From Malaciobacter halophilus (lineage in GTDB: Bacteria > Campylobacterota > Campylobacteria > Campylobacterales > Arcobacteraceae): a stretch of 64,000 nt of DNA. Where the stretch lies: NCBI RefSeq assembly GCF_002837275.1, contig NZ_NXIF01000006.1, positions 17,260 to 81,259 on the forward strand. The letters are read 5' to 3'. Positions within the stretch are counted from its first letter, which is position 1, and the number at the start of each line of letters is the position of its first letter. Position numbers and translations under genes: made by a program. The notes beneath the pieces were generated by a model, which was not told the origin of the DNA, ran no database searches, and saw only the letters and a program-made list of their open reading frames with translations. Below are positions 34,233 through 43,818 of the stretch, in pieces.

Positions 34233-34361
34233 TTATTTAATCTTTTTTTGTTGTGCTATTTTTTTATTTGTTTCTTCAATAGTATTATACTTATCTTTCA
34301 TCATCACAAACATATAAAAAATAGCTACTATAATAATACTAATTACTAAAAAGTTTTTCAT
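34233..34361 (-). CDS. Small single-pass membrane protein (42 aa)
   Basis: A 42-codon frame reads MKNFLVISIIIVAIFYMF followed by a Lys/Glu-rich soluble tail, DKYNTIEETNKKIAQQKK. GGAGAG lies five bases before the ATG. Its TAA overlaps the AAAGGAG ribosome site of DUF2905, arguing for coupled translation. The topology suggests a membrane anchor with a cytoplasmic helical tail. No family recognised. It probably forms one operon with DUF2905, DCC and LOG genes. Confidence 0.72.
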   Translation of the reverse strand: MKNFLVISIIIVAIFYMFVMMKDKYNTIEETNKKIAQQKKIK

Positions 34362-34556
34362 AATCTCTCCACTATATTTTAAGTATCATAACAATTAAAT
34401 ATTTTAAAGTTAGTTAATAATTGTATTTATATCTTACGACTATTTTATAATATGTTAAAAACTCACACAAGATATAAAATTTAAGAAATATATGATAAAG
34501 AGCAAATGTGTAGCAGTTAAAAAAGGTTATAACCAAAAGAAATAATTATAAATTTA

Positions 34557-34823
34557 TTATTTCTTTTCAGGAGGAGGTAATAAACGATTGAAATCGTATG
34601 GAACAATATTTCTTTCTATCTCTTCAGAAAAATCATATAGTTTTATAACCACTCCAAATAGTATAAACCATGCAAAAATTTTATTTATTATAGGTATCGA
34701 ACAAACTAAACCTAGTAATACTCCTGTAAGACCAGCAAGTATCATATAGCTATCAATTTTTTTCTGTTTTGTTAACTTATAGTAATATTTGATTTTATTA
34801 ATGTATTTATTATTTTTTAACAT
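34557..34823 (-). CDS. Small hypothetical membrane protein
   Basis: The protein (88-92 aa) has a basic N-terminal region (LKNNKYINKIKYYYKLTKQKK) followed by YMILAGLTGVLLGLVCSIPIINKIFAWFILFGVVIKLYDF. This forms two membrane helices with a short loop, and a charged tail ends RLLPPPEKK. Two ATGs are possible (34835, 34823); TGGAAA before the second favours it. It is reminiscent of small inner-membrane proteins with a juxtamembrane basic patch, but no family is recognised. Confidence 0.6.
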   Translation of the reverse strand: MLKNNKYINKIKYYYKLTKQKKIDSYMILAGLTGVLLGLVCSIPIINKIFAWFILFGVVIKLYDFSEEIERNIVPYDFNRLLPPPEKK

Positions 34824-34941
34824 AGTTATTTCCATTTATAATTTATATTAAATCTTACTATTTAATAAGTTAGACTATTCTAAAATCTATTACTTTAATA
34901 AAAATTATTTTACACTTACAAGTAGATTTTAATATAAATAC

Positions 34942-35286
34942 CTATTCAACTGTTTTTATATCTACAAGCTCAACAAAAGAGTCCTTTTTCAAAAGCTTAT
35001 TATTTGTTGCATGGTCTTCTGCAAGTGCAATTATATCTGCAAAATCATCTTTTAAAACATTAAACGTATAGTGCTTTTTTATTGTTTCAAGTTTTATTTT
35101 ATCATCTAATTGTGAATCAGTTTTAATATCAATATTTCTATAACCTTTAGCAAATTCACTCTTTATAGTTTTTACTACTCTTTCATTTTTTAAAAGCTCT
35201 TCTAAACTAAGAGTTAAATTTAAATCTTTTTTATTTACTATTTTATATGTAACTTCTATATTACCATTCACTTTACTTTCCTTCAT
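34942..35286 (-). CDS. Hypothetical soluble protein (~114 aa)
   Basis: From ATG 35286 the protein starts MKESKVNGNIEVTYKIVNKK and continues TLSLEELLKNERVVKTIKSEFAKGYRNIDI and DDFADIIALAEDHATNNKLLKKDSF. Mixed alpha/beta, no signal or membrane segment. A TATAAT-like element four bases upstream suggests a very short or absent leader. A frame extending upstream to TTG 35331 also exists but has no ribosome site. Function unknown. Confidence 0.5.
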   Translation of the reverse strand: MKESKVNGNIEVTYKIVNKKDLNLTLSLEELLKNERVVKTIKSEFAKGYRNIDIKTDSQLDDKIKLETIKKHYTFNVLKDDFADIIALAEDHATNNKLLKKDSFVELVDIKTVE

Positions 35287-35596
35287 CTTGATTATAGTAA
35301 CCTCTGTTTTATTTATAAAATGATACAACAATAAGAACTAAAGATTCAAAAATATTACATATTGTAAAGTTTAGAAGCTTATGGTGCCAGATGATAACAA
35401 TAACCCTAAAGCTAATTTGGCAACTGTGCCCTATTTTCAAATAATTATAGCAAGAGTTTTTTTTAACTAACTTTCTTATTAGTAATTACCTTGATTATAT
35501 TTTATAACGCTATTATAAATTTTTTTCTATTCGTTTATACATTAAGTTATCGTTATCACCTGACTTCTATTTTTCTTTTTCTATTTTTCCTATTTT

Positions 35597-35845
35597 TTAT
35601 TTCTTAATAAGTCTATGCACAGTCCAAGCAGCTAAAATAGCCCCAAATAAAGTAAATACAACGCCCGGAACGAAACTATAAAAATTAATAGTTACATCTT
35701 TGGTCTTAACTGTTAGTTCGGTAAGTCCATTATCTGAACCGACAAACATTAGGATAAAGCCACAAATAATACATAAGCAAGATGTGATAAACGATCCTCT
35801 AGCTGTTGTGATACTTATATCAACTGTTGTTTTTTCTCTTGACAA
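35597..35845 (-). CDS. Small hypothetical membrane protein (82 aa), TTG start
   Basis: Two hydrophobic segments, GSFITSCLCIICGFILMFVG and FYSFVPGVVFTLFGAILAAWTVH, flank a short periplasmic-like loop (LTELTVKTKDVTIN). TTG at 35845 with AGGAG seven bases upstream is the likely start. No family recognised. The 265-bp gap between this gene and the 129-aa reading frame holds no confident gene. Confidence 0.6.
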   Translation of the reverse strand: MSREKTTVDISITTARGSFITSCLCIICGFILMFVGSDNGLTELTVKTKDVTINFYSFVPGVVFTLFGAILAAWTVHRLIKK

Positions 35846-36163
35846 TATAATGCTCCTATTAAAGAACTTAATTTTAGTGAAAACATAACTATTTATTAGT
35901 AATACATTATATATTAATTACCCATAAAATTACTTAATAGGATTACATTTTTAATGTTATGATATTAAATTAGACAAAACCCTATAAATAGACATACTTT
36001 AATAAAATATCATGATACTCAAAAAGATGTTTAGAACTGACATTTTTATAAAGTTCAAGGCTAGAGCAAAATTTTTTGTGGGAGCATACTAAAGTATGTG
36101 AGTAAAAAAATTTCTGCGATAACGCAGAAATTTGTAAAAAGAGGCTGTTATAAACCTCTTTTT
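35846..36163. other. 318-bp intergenic region with three consecutive hairpins
   Basis: The first ~200 bp are AT-rich with no coding frame. Near the guaB end, three structures follow one another. The first is AAATTTTTT...AAAAAATTT (about 36069-36112) enclosing CATACT-AA-AGTATG. The second is the perfect 11-bp stem AAATTTCTGCG/CGCAGAAATTT (36108-36118 and 36123-36133, loop ATAA). The third is the guaB terminator. The first two share bases and could be alternative folds. It may be an intergenic repeat or the end of an unannotated small RNA. Confidence 0.5.
36136..36163. terminator. guaB intrinsic terminator (bidirectional)
   Basis: AAAAAGAGG at 36136-36144 and CCTCTTTTT at 36155-36163 make a 9-bp stem with a 10-nt loop and T runs on both strands, ending directly at the guaB stop codon. 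Confidence 0.85.
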
Positions 36164-37609
<1,446 letters not shown>

Positions 37610-37630
37610 TTAATATCCCCTTTTATAATA

Positions 37631-38992
37631 TTATTTCTTGTAATTTACACTCTTTTCTAATGATAAAGCGCCATCAAAAACAGTCTGTTCATCATATGCT
37701 TTACCAATTAATTGAACACCAACAGGCATTCCACTATTATCTTTTTGTACAGGCAATGAAATTGCAGGAAGTCCCGCTAAGTTTACAGAGATTGTATAAA
37801 TATCACTTAAATACATATCAAGTGAAGTTTTAAAACTTCCAAACTCTACAGCTGTAGTTGGAGATACTGGAGAAAGTATTAAATCAGCCTCTTTAAAAAT
37901 CTCTTCATATTCATCTTTTATAAGGTGTCTAACCTTTTGAGCTTTAATATAATACGCATCATAGTATCCAGAACTTAATACAAAAGAACCTAACATGATT
38001 CTTTTTTGTACCTCTTCACCAAAACCTTGTGATTTTGTTTGAGTGTACATATCTTTAAGACCTGCATCACCTTTTCTATTTCCATATCTTACACCATCAA
38101 ATCTACTTAAGTTTGCACTAGCTTCTGCCGTTGCTACTATATAATAAGAAGAAAGTATCTTTGAAGTGTCTACCATATTTTTATAAACAATTGTATGTCC
38201 CGCTTCTTTTAATGCAACAACAGCTTTATTAAAACCTTTTTTAACTTCATCACTTGCTTGTTCAATAAAGTTTTCAATAACTGCAATTGTCATCTTTCTA
38301 TCGCTATTCAAATTTTGGCTAACTTTTGTGTATTCAACATTTGCAGAAGTTGAATCCATAGGGTCATTTCCAGAAATAATATCATATAATATTGCAGCGT
38401 CTTCAACATTTTGAGTTATTGGTCCACATTGGTCTAAAGAAGATGAATAAGCAGTAATTCCATATCTTGAAACTCTTCCATAAGTAGGTTTCATACCAAC
38501 ACAACCACAATAAGCAGCAGGTTGTCTAATACTTCCTCCTGTGTCAGTACCAAGTGCAGCAATTGCAATTCCACCAGCAACAGCAGCAGCACTACCACCA
38601 CTACTTCCACCAGGAACTTTGCTATTATCAATAGGATTTAAAGTTTTACCATAACAAGAAGATTCAGTTGAGCTTCCCATTGCAAACTCATCCATATTAG
38701 TTCTACCAAAAGCACTTAATCCAGCTTTTTCAAGATTGTTAATTACTGTAGCATTATAAGGAGATACATAACCTTTTAAAATATTACTAGAGCAAGTAAT
38801 TTCCCAGTTTTTTACATTTATATTATCTTTAATAGCAATTGGTATTCCTTCACCTGAAGTTGAAATATCACTATTAGTTAATTGTTCTACATAAGCACCT
38901 ATATTACTCTCATTTATTTTTGTTTTTAAGTCGTTTCTTAAATCTCTTATTTCCTCACTACTAAGTTGTAGTGCTTCTTTTAGAGTTATCAA
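37631..38992 (-). CDS. gatA: Aspartyl/glutamyl-tRNA amidotransferase subunit A
   Basis: The 453-aa amidase-signature protein has the catalytic Lys in IPIAIKDNINVK (about 57), the Ser-rich loop GGSSGGSAAAVAGGIA and the second serine in ALGTDTGGSIRQPAAYCG. FGRTNMDEFAMGSSTESS and ISVNLAGLPAISLPV follow. It supplies ammonia from glutamine to convert Glu-tRNA-Gln or Asp-tRNA-Asn in the GatCAB complex. TTG at 38992, six bases after AGGAGC, is the start. gatB and gatC are not adjacent. Confidence 0.96.
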   Translation of the reverse strand: MITLKEALQLSSEEIRDLRNDLKTKINESNIGAYVEQLTNSDISTSGEGIPIAIKDNINVKNWEITCSSNILKGYVSPYNATVINNLEKAGLSAFGRTNMDEFAMGSSTESSCYGKTLNPIDNSKVPGGSSGGSAAAVAGGIAIAALGTDTGGSIRQPAAYCGCVGMKPTYGRVSRYGITAYSSSLDQCGPITQNVEDAAILYDIISGNDPMDSTSANVEYTKVSQNLNSDRKMTIAVIENFIEQASDEVKKGFNKAVVALKEAGHTIVYKNMVDTSKILSSYYIVATAEASANLSRFDGVRYGNRKGDAGLKDMYTQTKSQGFGEEVQKRIMLGSFVLSSGYYDAYYIKAQKVRHLIKDEYEEIFKEADLILSPVSPTTAVEFGSFKTSLDMYLSDIYTISVNLAGLPAISLPVQKDNSGMPVGVQLIGKAYDEQTVFDGALSLEKSVNYKK

Positions 38993-39105
38993 TTATTGCT
39001 CCTAAAATTTGTTTACAAATATAGTATTACGCGGTATTATATAAAAAAAATGATTAAATTCTAGTAAAGTAAAAAAAGAGTTGAAAAATTTATTTTTAGG
39101 TATAA

Positions 39106-39142
39106 AAAAAGGGGATAGAAGCAAAGCCTCTATCCCCTTTTT
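39106..39142 (-). terminator. Intrinsic terminator of the ribosomal/rpoA operon
   Basis: A 14-bp perfect stem, AAAAAGGGGATAGA (39106-39119) with its complement (39129-39142), has a 9-nt loop. A run of T follows on the minus strand, 18 nt beyond the rplQ stop. It is one of the strongest terminators seen in the window. Confidence 0.9.
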
Positions 39143-39159
39143 AGTTATATGTTAAATAA

Positions 39160-39513
39160 TTATTTAACAAATGAGATGAATGCCATTTGAGTTGCATCAC
39201 CTCTTCTAATTCTTGTTTTAACGATTGAAGTGTATCCACCATTTCTTGTTTCAAATTGTGGAGCAATTTCGTTAATTAGTTTTTTAGTTGCTTCTTTATC
39301 TTGTAATGATGCAAATACTTGTCTGTGAGTATTTAAATCAGCATTTTTAGATACTGTAACTAATTTTTCAATATATCTTCTTAATTCTTTTGCTTTTGGA
39401 ACAGTTGTTTCAATTTTTTCTCTTGTTATTAAAGCAATTGCCATGTTTTTTAACATTGCCTTTCTATGAGAAGATGTTCTATTTAGCTTTCTATAACCAT
39501 GCTTATGTCTCAT
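39160..39513 (-). CDS. rplQ: 50S ribosomal protein L17
   Basis: The 117 aa open [20 protein letters not shown], the universal L17 start. [27 protein letters not shown] and the C-terminal [25 protein letters not shown] follow. It is the last gene of the rpmJ-rpsM-rpsK-rpsD-rpoA-rplQ operon, 15 nt after rpoA, with a strong terminator behind it. Confidence 0.98.
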   Translation of the reverse strand: MRHKHGYRKLNRTSSHRKAMLKNMAIALITREKIETTVPKAKELRRYIEKLVTVSKNADLNTHRQVFASLQDKEATKKLINEIAPQFETRNGGYTSIVKTRIRRGDATQMAFISFVK

Positions 39514-39528
39514 ATTAAACCTTTACTA

Positions 39529-40527
39529 CTATGCTTTTAATTGTTCTAGCTTTCTTCTTAAAGCCGACGCAATATTTTCTGGAAGTGTATTATCAATTGG
39601 GAAACCTAAGTTTTCTAATTTTTCAGAGATTTCATCAAAAGATTTTTTCCCTAAATTTTTGATATTTTTAACTTCTACTTCACTCATAAGTACTAATTCA
39701 CCTAAGTATTTTAACCCTGCTCTATCTAAAGAGTTAAAACTTCTAGCACTTAAATTTAAATCATCAATTTTTACAATTAAGTCTTTTAACTCTACTGGCT
39801 CTTCACCAGCATCATTAACTGTTACTTCTGATAAATCAAACACTTTATTGAATACTGACATTTGAGAGTACATTACAGACACTGCTTCTTTAAACGCAGT
39901 GATTGGTGTAATTTGACCATTTGTCTGTACTGTAAATACAGCTTTTTCAAAGTTTGGATTATCTTCAACTAACATTTTTTCAATATCATAAACAACTTTT
40001 TTTACTGGCGTGAAAAACGCATCAATAGGAATATAATCAGGTCCAACAATCTCTCTAATATCTTCAGAAGGCATATAACCAATACCTTTTTGAATAACAA
40101 TTGAGAAAGTTAAATTACAATCACTATTAATTGTAGCTAAGTGTGCTTCAGGACTAACAACTTCAACATCTGCATTAGCTAAATCAGCACCCTTAATCTC
40201 TTTTGGTCCATCAAAAGAGTACTCAACTACAACTTGATCTTCATCACTATTGATTTTAAACTTAATATTTTTAAGATTAATAATAAAAATAGCTATATCT
40301 TCAAGCATACCTCTTAAAGAATCAAATTCATGATTAGCACCTTCTATTTTCACTGCAATTGGAGCGTATCCAATTGAGCTACTTAATAGAAGTCTTCTTA
40401 AAGGGTGAGCTAAAGTTATTGCAAAACCACTCTCAAATGGATATGCTGATATTTTAGCTTCAGTTTCACTGATAGCTTCTATTTCAACTTCTGTCGGTAA
40501 AAACGGTGTGTCTGCAAACTTTTTCAT
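39529..40527 (-). CDS. rpoA: DNA-directed RNA polymerase subunit alpha
   Basis: The 332-aa subunit has the N-terminal dimerisation/assembly domain (GFAITLAHPLRRLLLSSSIGYAPIAVKIEG, SLRGMLEDIAIFIINLKNIKFK). The C-terminal domain that contacts UP elements and activators has LNLSARSFNSLDRAGLKYLGELVLMSEVEVKNIKNLGKKSFDEISEKLENLG. Full length. It lies between rpsD (15-nt gap) and rplQ, the standard order. Confidence 0.98.
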   Translation of the reverse strand: MKKFADTPFLPTEVEIEAISETEAKISAYPFESGFAITLAHPLRRLLLSSSIGYAPIAVKIEGANHEFDSLRGMLEDIAIFIINLKNIKFKINSDEDQVVVEYSFDGPKEIKGADLANADVEVVSPEAHLATINSDCNLTFSIVIQKGIGYMPSEDIREIVGPDYIPIDAFFTPVKKVVYDIEKMLVEDNPNFEKAVFTVQTNGQITPITAFKEAVSVMYSQMSVFNKVFDLSEVTVNDAGEEPVELKDLIVKIDDLNLSARSFNSLDRAGLKYLGELVLMSEVEVKNIKNLGKKSFDEISEKLENLGFPIDNTLPENIASALRRKLEQLKA

Positions 40528-40542
40528 ATGCTACCTTATTTA

Positions 40543-41169
40543 TTATTTAGAATATAACTCTACAATTAATCTTTCTTCAACAGGAATAACTACTTCTTCT
40601 CTTGTAGGAATTCTTGTAAAAATACCAAATACTTTATCTTTATCTACATCTACCCAGTCAACCATACCAGTTTGGTTTGTTAACTCTAATGCTCTAACAA
40701 TTTGTGGGTTAGTTTTAGATTTGTCTTTAATTTCAATTTTTTGTCCAGGTTTTACAATATAAGAAGGAATATCTAATTTTTTTCCATCTACTAAAACGTG
40801 TCCATGAGTTGTAAATTGTCTAGCATTTGCTCTAGTTGTAGCAAATCCCATTCTATATACAACATTATCTAATCTTTGCTCAATTAATGAAATAAGGTTT
40901 GCCCCTGTGTTTCCATCTCTTCTTGCAGCTTCTTTAAAGTATTTTCTGAATTGTTTTTCAGATACACCATAAAGATATTTAGCTTTTTGTTTTTCTCTTA
41001 ACTGTAAACCATACTCAGAGATTTTTGCTCTTCTTTGTCCGTGTTGTCCTGGAGCGTATGGTCTTTTTTCTAATGCAGATTTTCCGTTAAGTCTTCTCTC
41101 ACCTTTTAATCCAAGGTCTGCATCTAATCTTCTTTCAATTTTTTCTACTGGTCCTCTATATCTTGCCAT
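40543..41169 (-). CDS. rpsD: 30S ribosomal protein S4
   Basis: The 208-aa protein begins [23 protein letters not shown] and contains [27 protein letters not shown]. Its S4 RNA-binding domain is [40 protein letters not shown]4 nucleates 30S assembly and often autoregulates its operon. The N-terminal zinc-type Cys cluster is absent, the usual Cys-minus form. Confidence 0.98.
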   Translation of the reverse strand: MARYRGPVEKIERRLDADLGLKGERRLNGKSALEKRPYAPGQHGQRRAKISEYGLQLREKQKAKYLYGVSEKQFRKYFKEAARRDGNTGANLISLIEQRLDNVVYRMGFATTRANARQFTTHGHVLVDGKKLDIPSYIVKPGQKIEIKDKSKTNPQIVRALELTNQTGMVDWVDVDKDKVFGIFTRIPTREEVVIPVEERLIVELYSK

Positions 41170-41179
41170 TACCTACTCC

Positions 41180-41572
41180 TTACACTCTTCTTCTCTTAGG
41201 AGGTCTACAACCATTGTGTGGTAGTGGTGTAACATCCTTTAACCATGTAACTCTGATACCTTCCATAGCACCAACTGATTTAACTGCTGTATCTCTTCCT
41301 GAACCTGGTCCTTGAATTTTGATACCAACATTTTTAATTCCGTGTTCCATAGCTTTAGTCATTGCATCTTCTACTGCTTGTTGTGCAGCAAATGGAGTAG
41401 ATTTTTTAGAACCTTTGAAACCTAAGTTTCCAGCACTTGACCATGCGATTGCATTACCTGCATTATCACTTACTGTTACCATTGTATTGTTGAATGTTGC
41501 TGCAATGTGTACGATTCCGTCAGCAATATTCTTTTTTACTATTTTTTTTCTAGTTACTTTTCTTTTTGCCAT
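41180..41572 (-). CDS. rpsK: 30S ribosomal protein S11
   Basis: The 130 aa carry [46 protein letters not shown] and the C-terminal [17 protein letters not shown], both conserved in S11. It sits between rpsM (9-nt gap) and rpsD (10-nt gap) in the standard alpha-operon order. Confidence 0.98.
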   Translation of the reverse strand: MAKRKVTRKKIVKKNIADGIVHIAATFNNTMVTVSDNAGNAIAWSSAGNLGFKGSKKSTPFAAQQAVEDAMTKAMEHGIKNVGIKIQGPGSGRDTAVKSVGAMEGIRVTWLKDVTPLPHNGCRPPKRRRV

Positions 41573-41581
41573 CAGTTATCC

Positions 41582-41950
41582 TTATTTCGCTGCTGCACCA
41601 ACAGTTCTCTTTTTACCTTTTCTAGTTCTAGCATTAGTTTTAGTCTTTTGCCCTCTACAAGGTAAACCTTTTCTATGTCTTAAACCTCTATATGAACCTA
41701 AATCCATAAGTGCTTTAATATCCATTGCAACTTTTTTTCTAAGATCACCCTCAACCATATAGTTTTTTTGGATTTCTTGTCTAATTGCTGCCGCTTCATC
41801 TTCTGTTAACTCGTGTGCTCTTTTGTTATAGTCAACTCCAACAGCGTCTAAGATTAATCTAGAGTTATGTAAACCAATACCATAAATGTATGTTAATGCA
41901 TACTCCATTCTTTTTTTATTTGGTAAATCAACACCTGCAATTCTAGCCAT
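41582..41950 (-). CDS. rpsM: 30S ribosomal protein S13
   Basis: The 122-aa protein starts [25 protein letters not shown]. It has [31 protein letters not shown], matching S13, which contacts the 50S subunit and tRNA. It lies 6 nt downstream of rpmJ. Confidence 0.98.
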   Translation of the reverse strand: MARIAGVDLPNKKRMEYALTYIYGIGLHNSRLILDAVGVDYNKRAHELTEDEAAAIRQEIQKNYMVEGDLRKKVAMDIKALMDLGSYRGLRHRKGLPCRGQKTKTNARTRKGKKRTVGAAAK

Positions 41951-41956
41951 GTCTTT

Positions 41957-42070
41957 TTATCCTTGTCTTTGTTTGTGTTTTTTGTTATCGCAAATTACTC
42001 TTACGATCCCTTTTCTTTTGATAACTTTACATTTATCACACATTTTTTTAACTGAAGCTCTTACTTTCAT
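41957..42070 (-). CDS. rpmJ: 50S ribosomal protein L36
   Basis: The 37-aa protein reads [20 protein letters not shown] then [17 protein letters not shown]. It is the zinc-binding (Cys-Cys-Cys-His) L36. Its stop is 6 nt before rpsM. AGAGGAC precedes the ATG. It is the first gene of the cluster here; infA, map and secY are not directly upstream. Confidence 0.96.
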   Translation of the reverse strand: MKVRASVKKMCDKCKVIKRKGIVRVICDNKKHKQRQG

Positions 42071-42436
42071 AAGCCTGTCCTCTTTTTTGTGTTATTTACC
42101 ACTTTCCAACAGGGAAGAACTACACTTGAAAAAAGCAAACTGCTTTGCTTTTTCGTAGTTCGCCCCGATTTTTTATATTGCATTGCAATAAAAATCGGCG
42201 GAGCCTAAGCTGAAACAACCTTATATCAATAATTGATAAGGGCTATTTGCTTTTTTCTGATTCTGCCCAACTCTTTATAAAACACAAATATTTTATAAAA
42301 AATTCCTTTTTGGTCGAAAAATGGAATTGGATTATATTTAATCTTTACTTAAAGTATGTTGAATTAACTATACAAACTGTTAATTTAACTTAAATTACTC
42401 TTTTTTTTGCTAAAATTTTTGAAAAAAGGAAATAGC
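42071..42436. other. 366-bp structured intergenic region upstream of rpmJ
   Basis: The region has several strong dyads. GAACTAC (42117-42123) pairs with GTAGTTC (42155-42161), and inside it AAAAAGCAAA (42130-42139) pairs with TTTGCTTTTT (42144-42153). CCGATTTTT (42165-42173) pairs with AAAAATCGG (42190-42198), closing over an ATTGC...GCAAT core. CCTTATATCAAT and ATTGATAAGG form another near 42219-42241. GC content is locally higher than in most intergenic DNA here. It may be a leader or attenuator of the ribosomal operon, or an intergenic repeat element. Nothing else coding is seen; the HIT gene's ribosome site is at its right edge. Confidence 0.55.
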
Positions 42437-42802
42437 ATGGCATACTTATATGAAAATGATTTAATATATATAGATATTGAAAAAAGTGAAATTCCATGGC
42501 TAAAAATCTTTACAAAAGATGATTTTAAAGAGTTTAGTCAGTGTCCTCAAGAAGTAAAAACACAAATTTGGGAAAAACTTGATATTATTGAAAAAGAGAT
42601 GATTGAATACTTTAATCCAGAAAAAATCAACATTGCATCTTTTGGAAACTATGTTCCACACGTTCATTTTCATATTATGGCAAGATTTAAACAAGACTCA
42701 TATTTTCCTGAGCCTATGTGGGGGAAAAAACAAAGAGAACCTAGTTTGGTTTTACCTTCATTTGAAGATTTTTATACTATTTTAAAAGATAAGCTAATAT
42801 AA
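42437..42802 (+). CDS. HIT-family nucleotide hydrolase/transferase
   Basis: The 121-aa protein has the HIT signature H-x-H-x-H at residues 75-79 (HVHFH) followed by IMARF. An N-terminal YENDLIYIDIEKSEIPWLKIF and C-terminal QREPSLVLPSFEDFY are also seen. HIT proteins split dinucleoside polyphosphates or AMP-linked compounds. AAAGGAAA before ATG 42437 favours this start. The gene stands alone, oriented away from the rpmJ operon and convergent with the DHH gene (8-bp gap). Confidence 0.85.
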   Translation: MAYLYENDLIYIDIEKSEIPWLKIFTKDDFKEFSQCPQEVKTQIWEKLDIIEKEMIEYFNPEKINIASFGNYVPHVHFHIMARFKQDSYFPEPMWGKKQREPSLVLPSFEDFYTILKDKLI

Positions 42803-42810
42803 CTTATCTT

Positions 42811-43740
42811 TTAACCATCAGCATTTATTTTAACTATTAACTCTTCTAAAACTTTTTGTGCATCTTCATGGCTTGGTTGACAACCACCAGCGGCTTTATG
42901 CCCTCCTCCTTCATATTTAAGCATCAATTCACCTACATTTGTTTTAGATGTTTTATTTATAATTGATTTTCCAGTACTATAAACTACATTTTGTTTATCT
43001 TTTCCCCATACTGCATGAATAGAGATATTTGCTTCAGGATACATTGCATAAACCATAAATCTATTTCCTGGATATATTATCTCTTCATCTTTATAATCAA
43101 TTACTAGTAAATTTTTATGTACAGTTGTACATCTTTTAAGTTGTTCTTTAAACTGCTCTTCATATTTAAAATATAAATCAACTCTCTCTTTTACATCAGG
43201 TAATGCTAAAATATCATCAATATTATGGTCTTTACAATAGTCAATTAAATCCATCATTAATTGGTAGTTTGAAACTCTAAAATCTCTAAATCTTCCAAGA
43301 CCTGTTCTACTATCCATTAAAAAACTTAAAAGTTCCCAACCTTTAGGATTTAAAATATCTTCTTTTGTAAAAGCTGCACTATCTGCTTTATTTGCTGCAT
43401 CCATCATAGGTTTAAATTTTGATGGGAACTTTTCATCTGCACCATAATATCTATACACAACTTCTGCTGCACTTGGAGCATCTGCATCAATTATATGATT
43501 CTGTTTTTTCTCATTTCTTAAGGTTTCACTAAAATGATGGTCAAATGCTAAATATACACCATCTACATAAGGTAAGTTCGTAGTTATATCTGTTGATTTT
43601 ATCTCTATTTTACCATCTTGCATATCTTTAGGGTGAACAAAAGTTATTTCATCTACAATATCAAGGTATTTTAAAAGAGTTCCACAAACTAAACCATCCA
43701 TATCACTTCTAGTTACTAGTCTATACTTATTTTCTGCCAT
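42811..43740 (-). CDS. DHH/DHHA1-family phosphoesterase
   Basis: The ~309-aa protein has TRSDMDGLVCGTLLKYL (metal-binding Asp cluster), YLAFDHHFSETL (DHH motif near 70) and DADAPSAAEVVYRYYG. The DHHA1 C-terminal glycine-rich motif is GELMLKYEGGGHKAAGGCQ. These are family marks of nano-RNase, exopolyphosphatase and c-di-AMP phosphodiesterase proteins; which activity applies is unresolved. ATG 43740 with GGGA six bases upstream is preferred over an in-frame ATG at 43755. Confidence 0.87.
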   Translation of the reverse strand: MAENKYRLVTRSDMDGLVCGTLLKYLDIVDEITFVHPKDMQDGKIEIKSTDITTNLPYVDGVYLAFDHHFSETLRNEKKQNHIIDADAPSAAEVVYRYYGADEKFPSKFKPMMDAANKADSAAFTKEDILNPKGWELLSFLMDSRTGLGRFRDFRVSNYQLMMDLIDYCKDHNIDDILALPDVKERVDLYFKYEEQFKEQLKRCTTVHKNLLVIDYKDEEIIYPGNRFMVYAMYPEANISIHAVWGKDKQNVVYSTGKSIINKTSKTNVGELMLKYEGGGHKAAGGCQPSHEDAQKVLEELIVKINADG

Positions 43741-43818
43741 AACATTCCCATACATTTAATTATTTTGAAAAATTTTATCATAATTTAAATAAATTTGAAC
43801 TATTGGTATATGTATCAA

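Noticed and set aside
35381..35470. A 29-codon plus-strand frame in the gap before the 82-aa gene (VPDDNNNPKANLATVPYF)
   Set aside because: Its composition looks more coding-like than its surroundings, but there is no ribosome site or promoter, and it is too short to support without conservation data.
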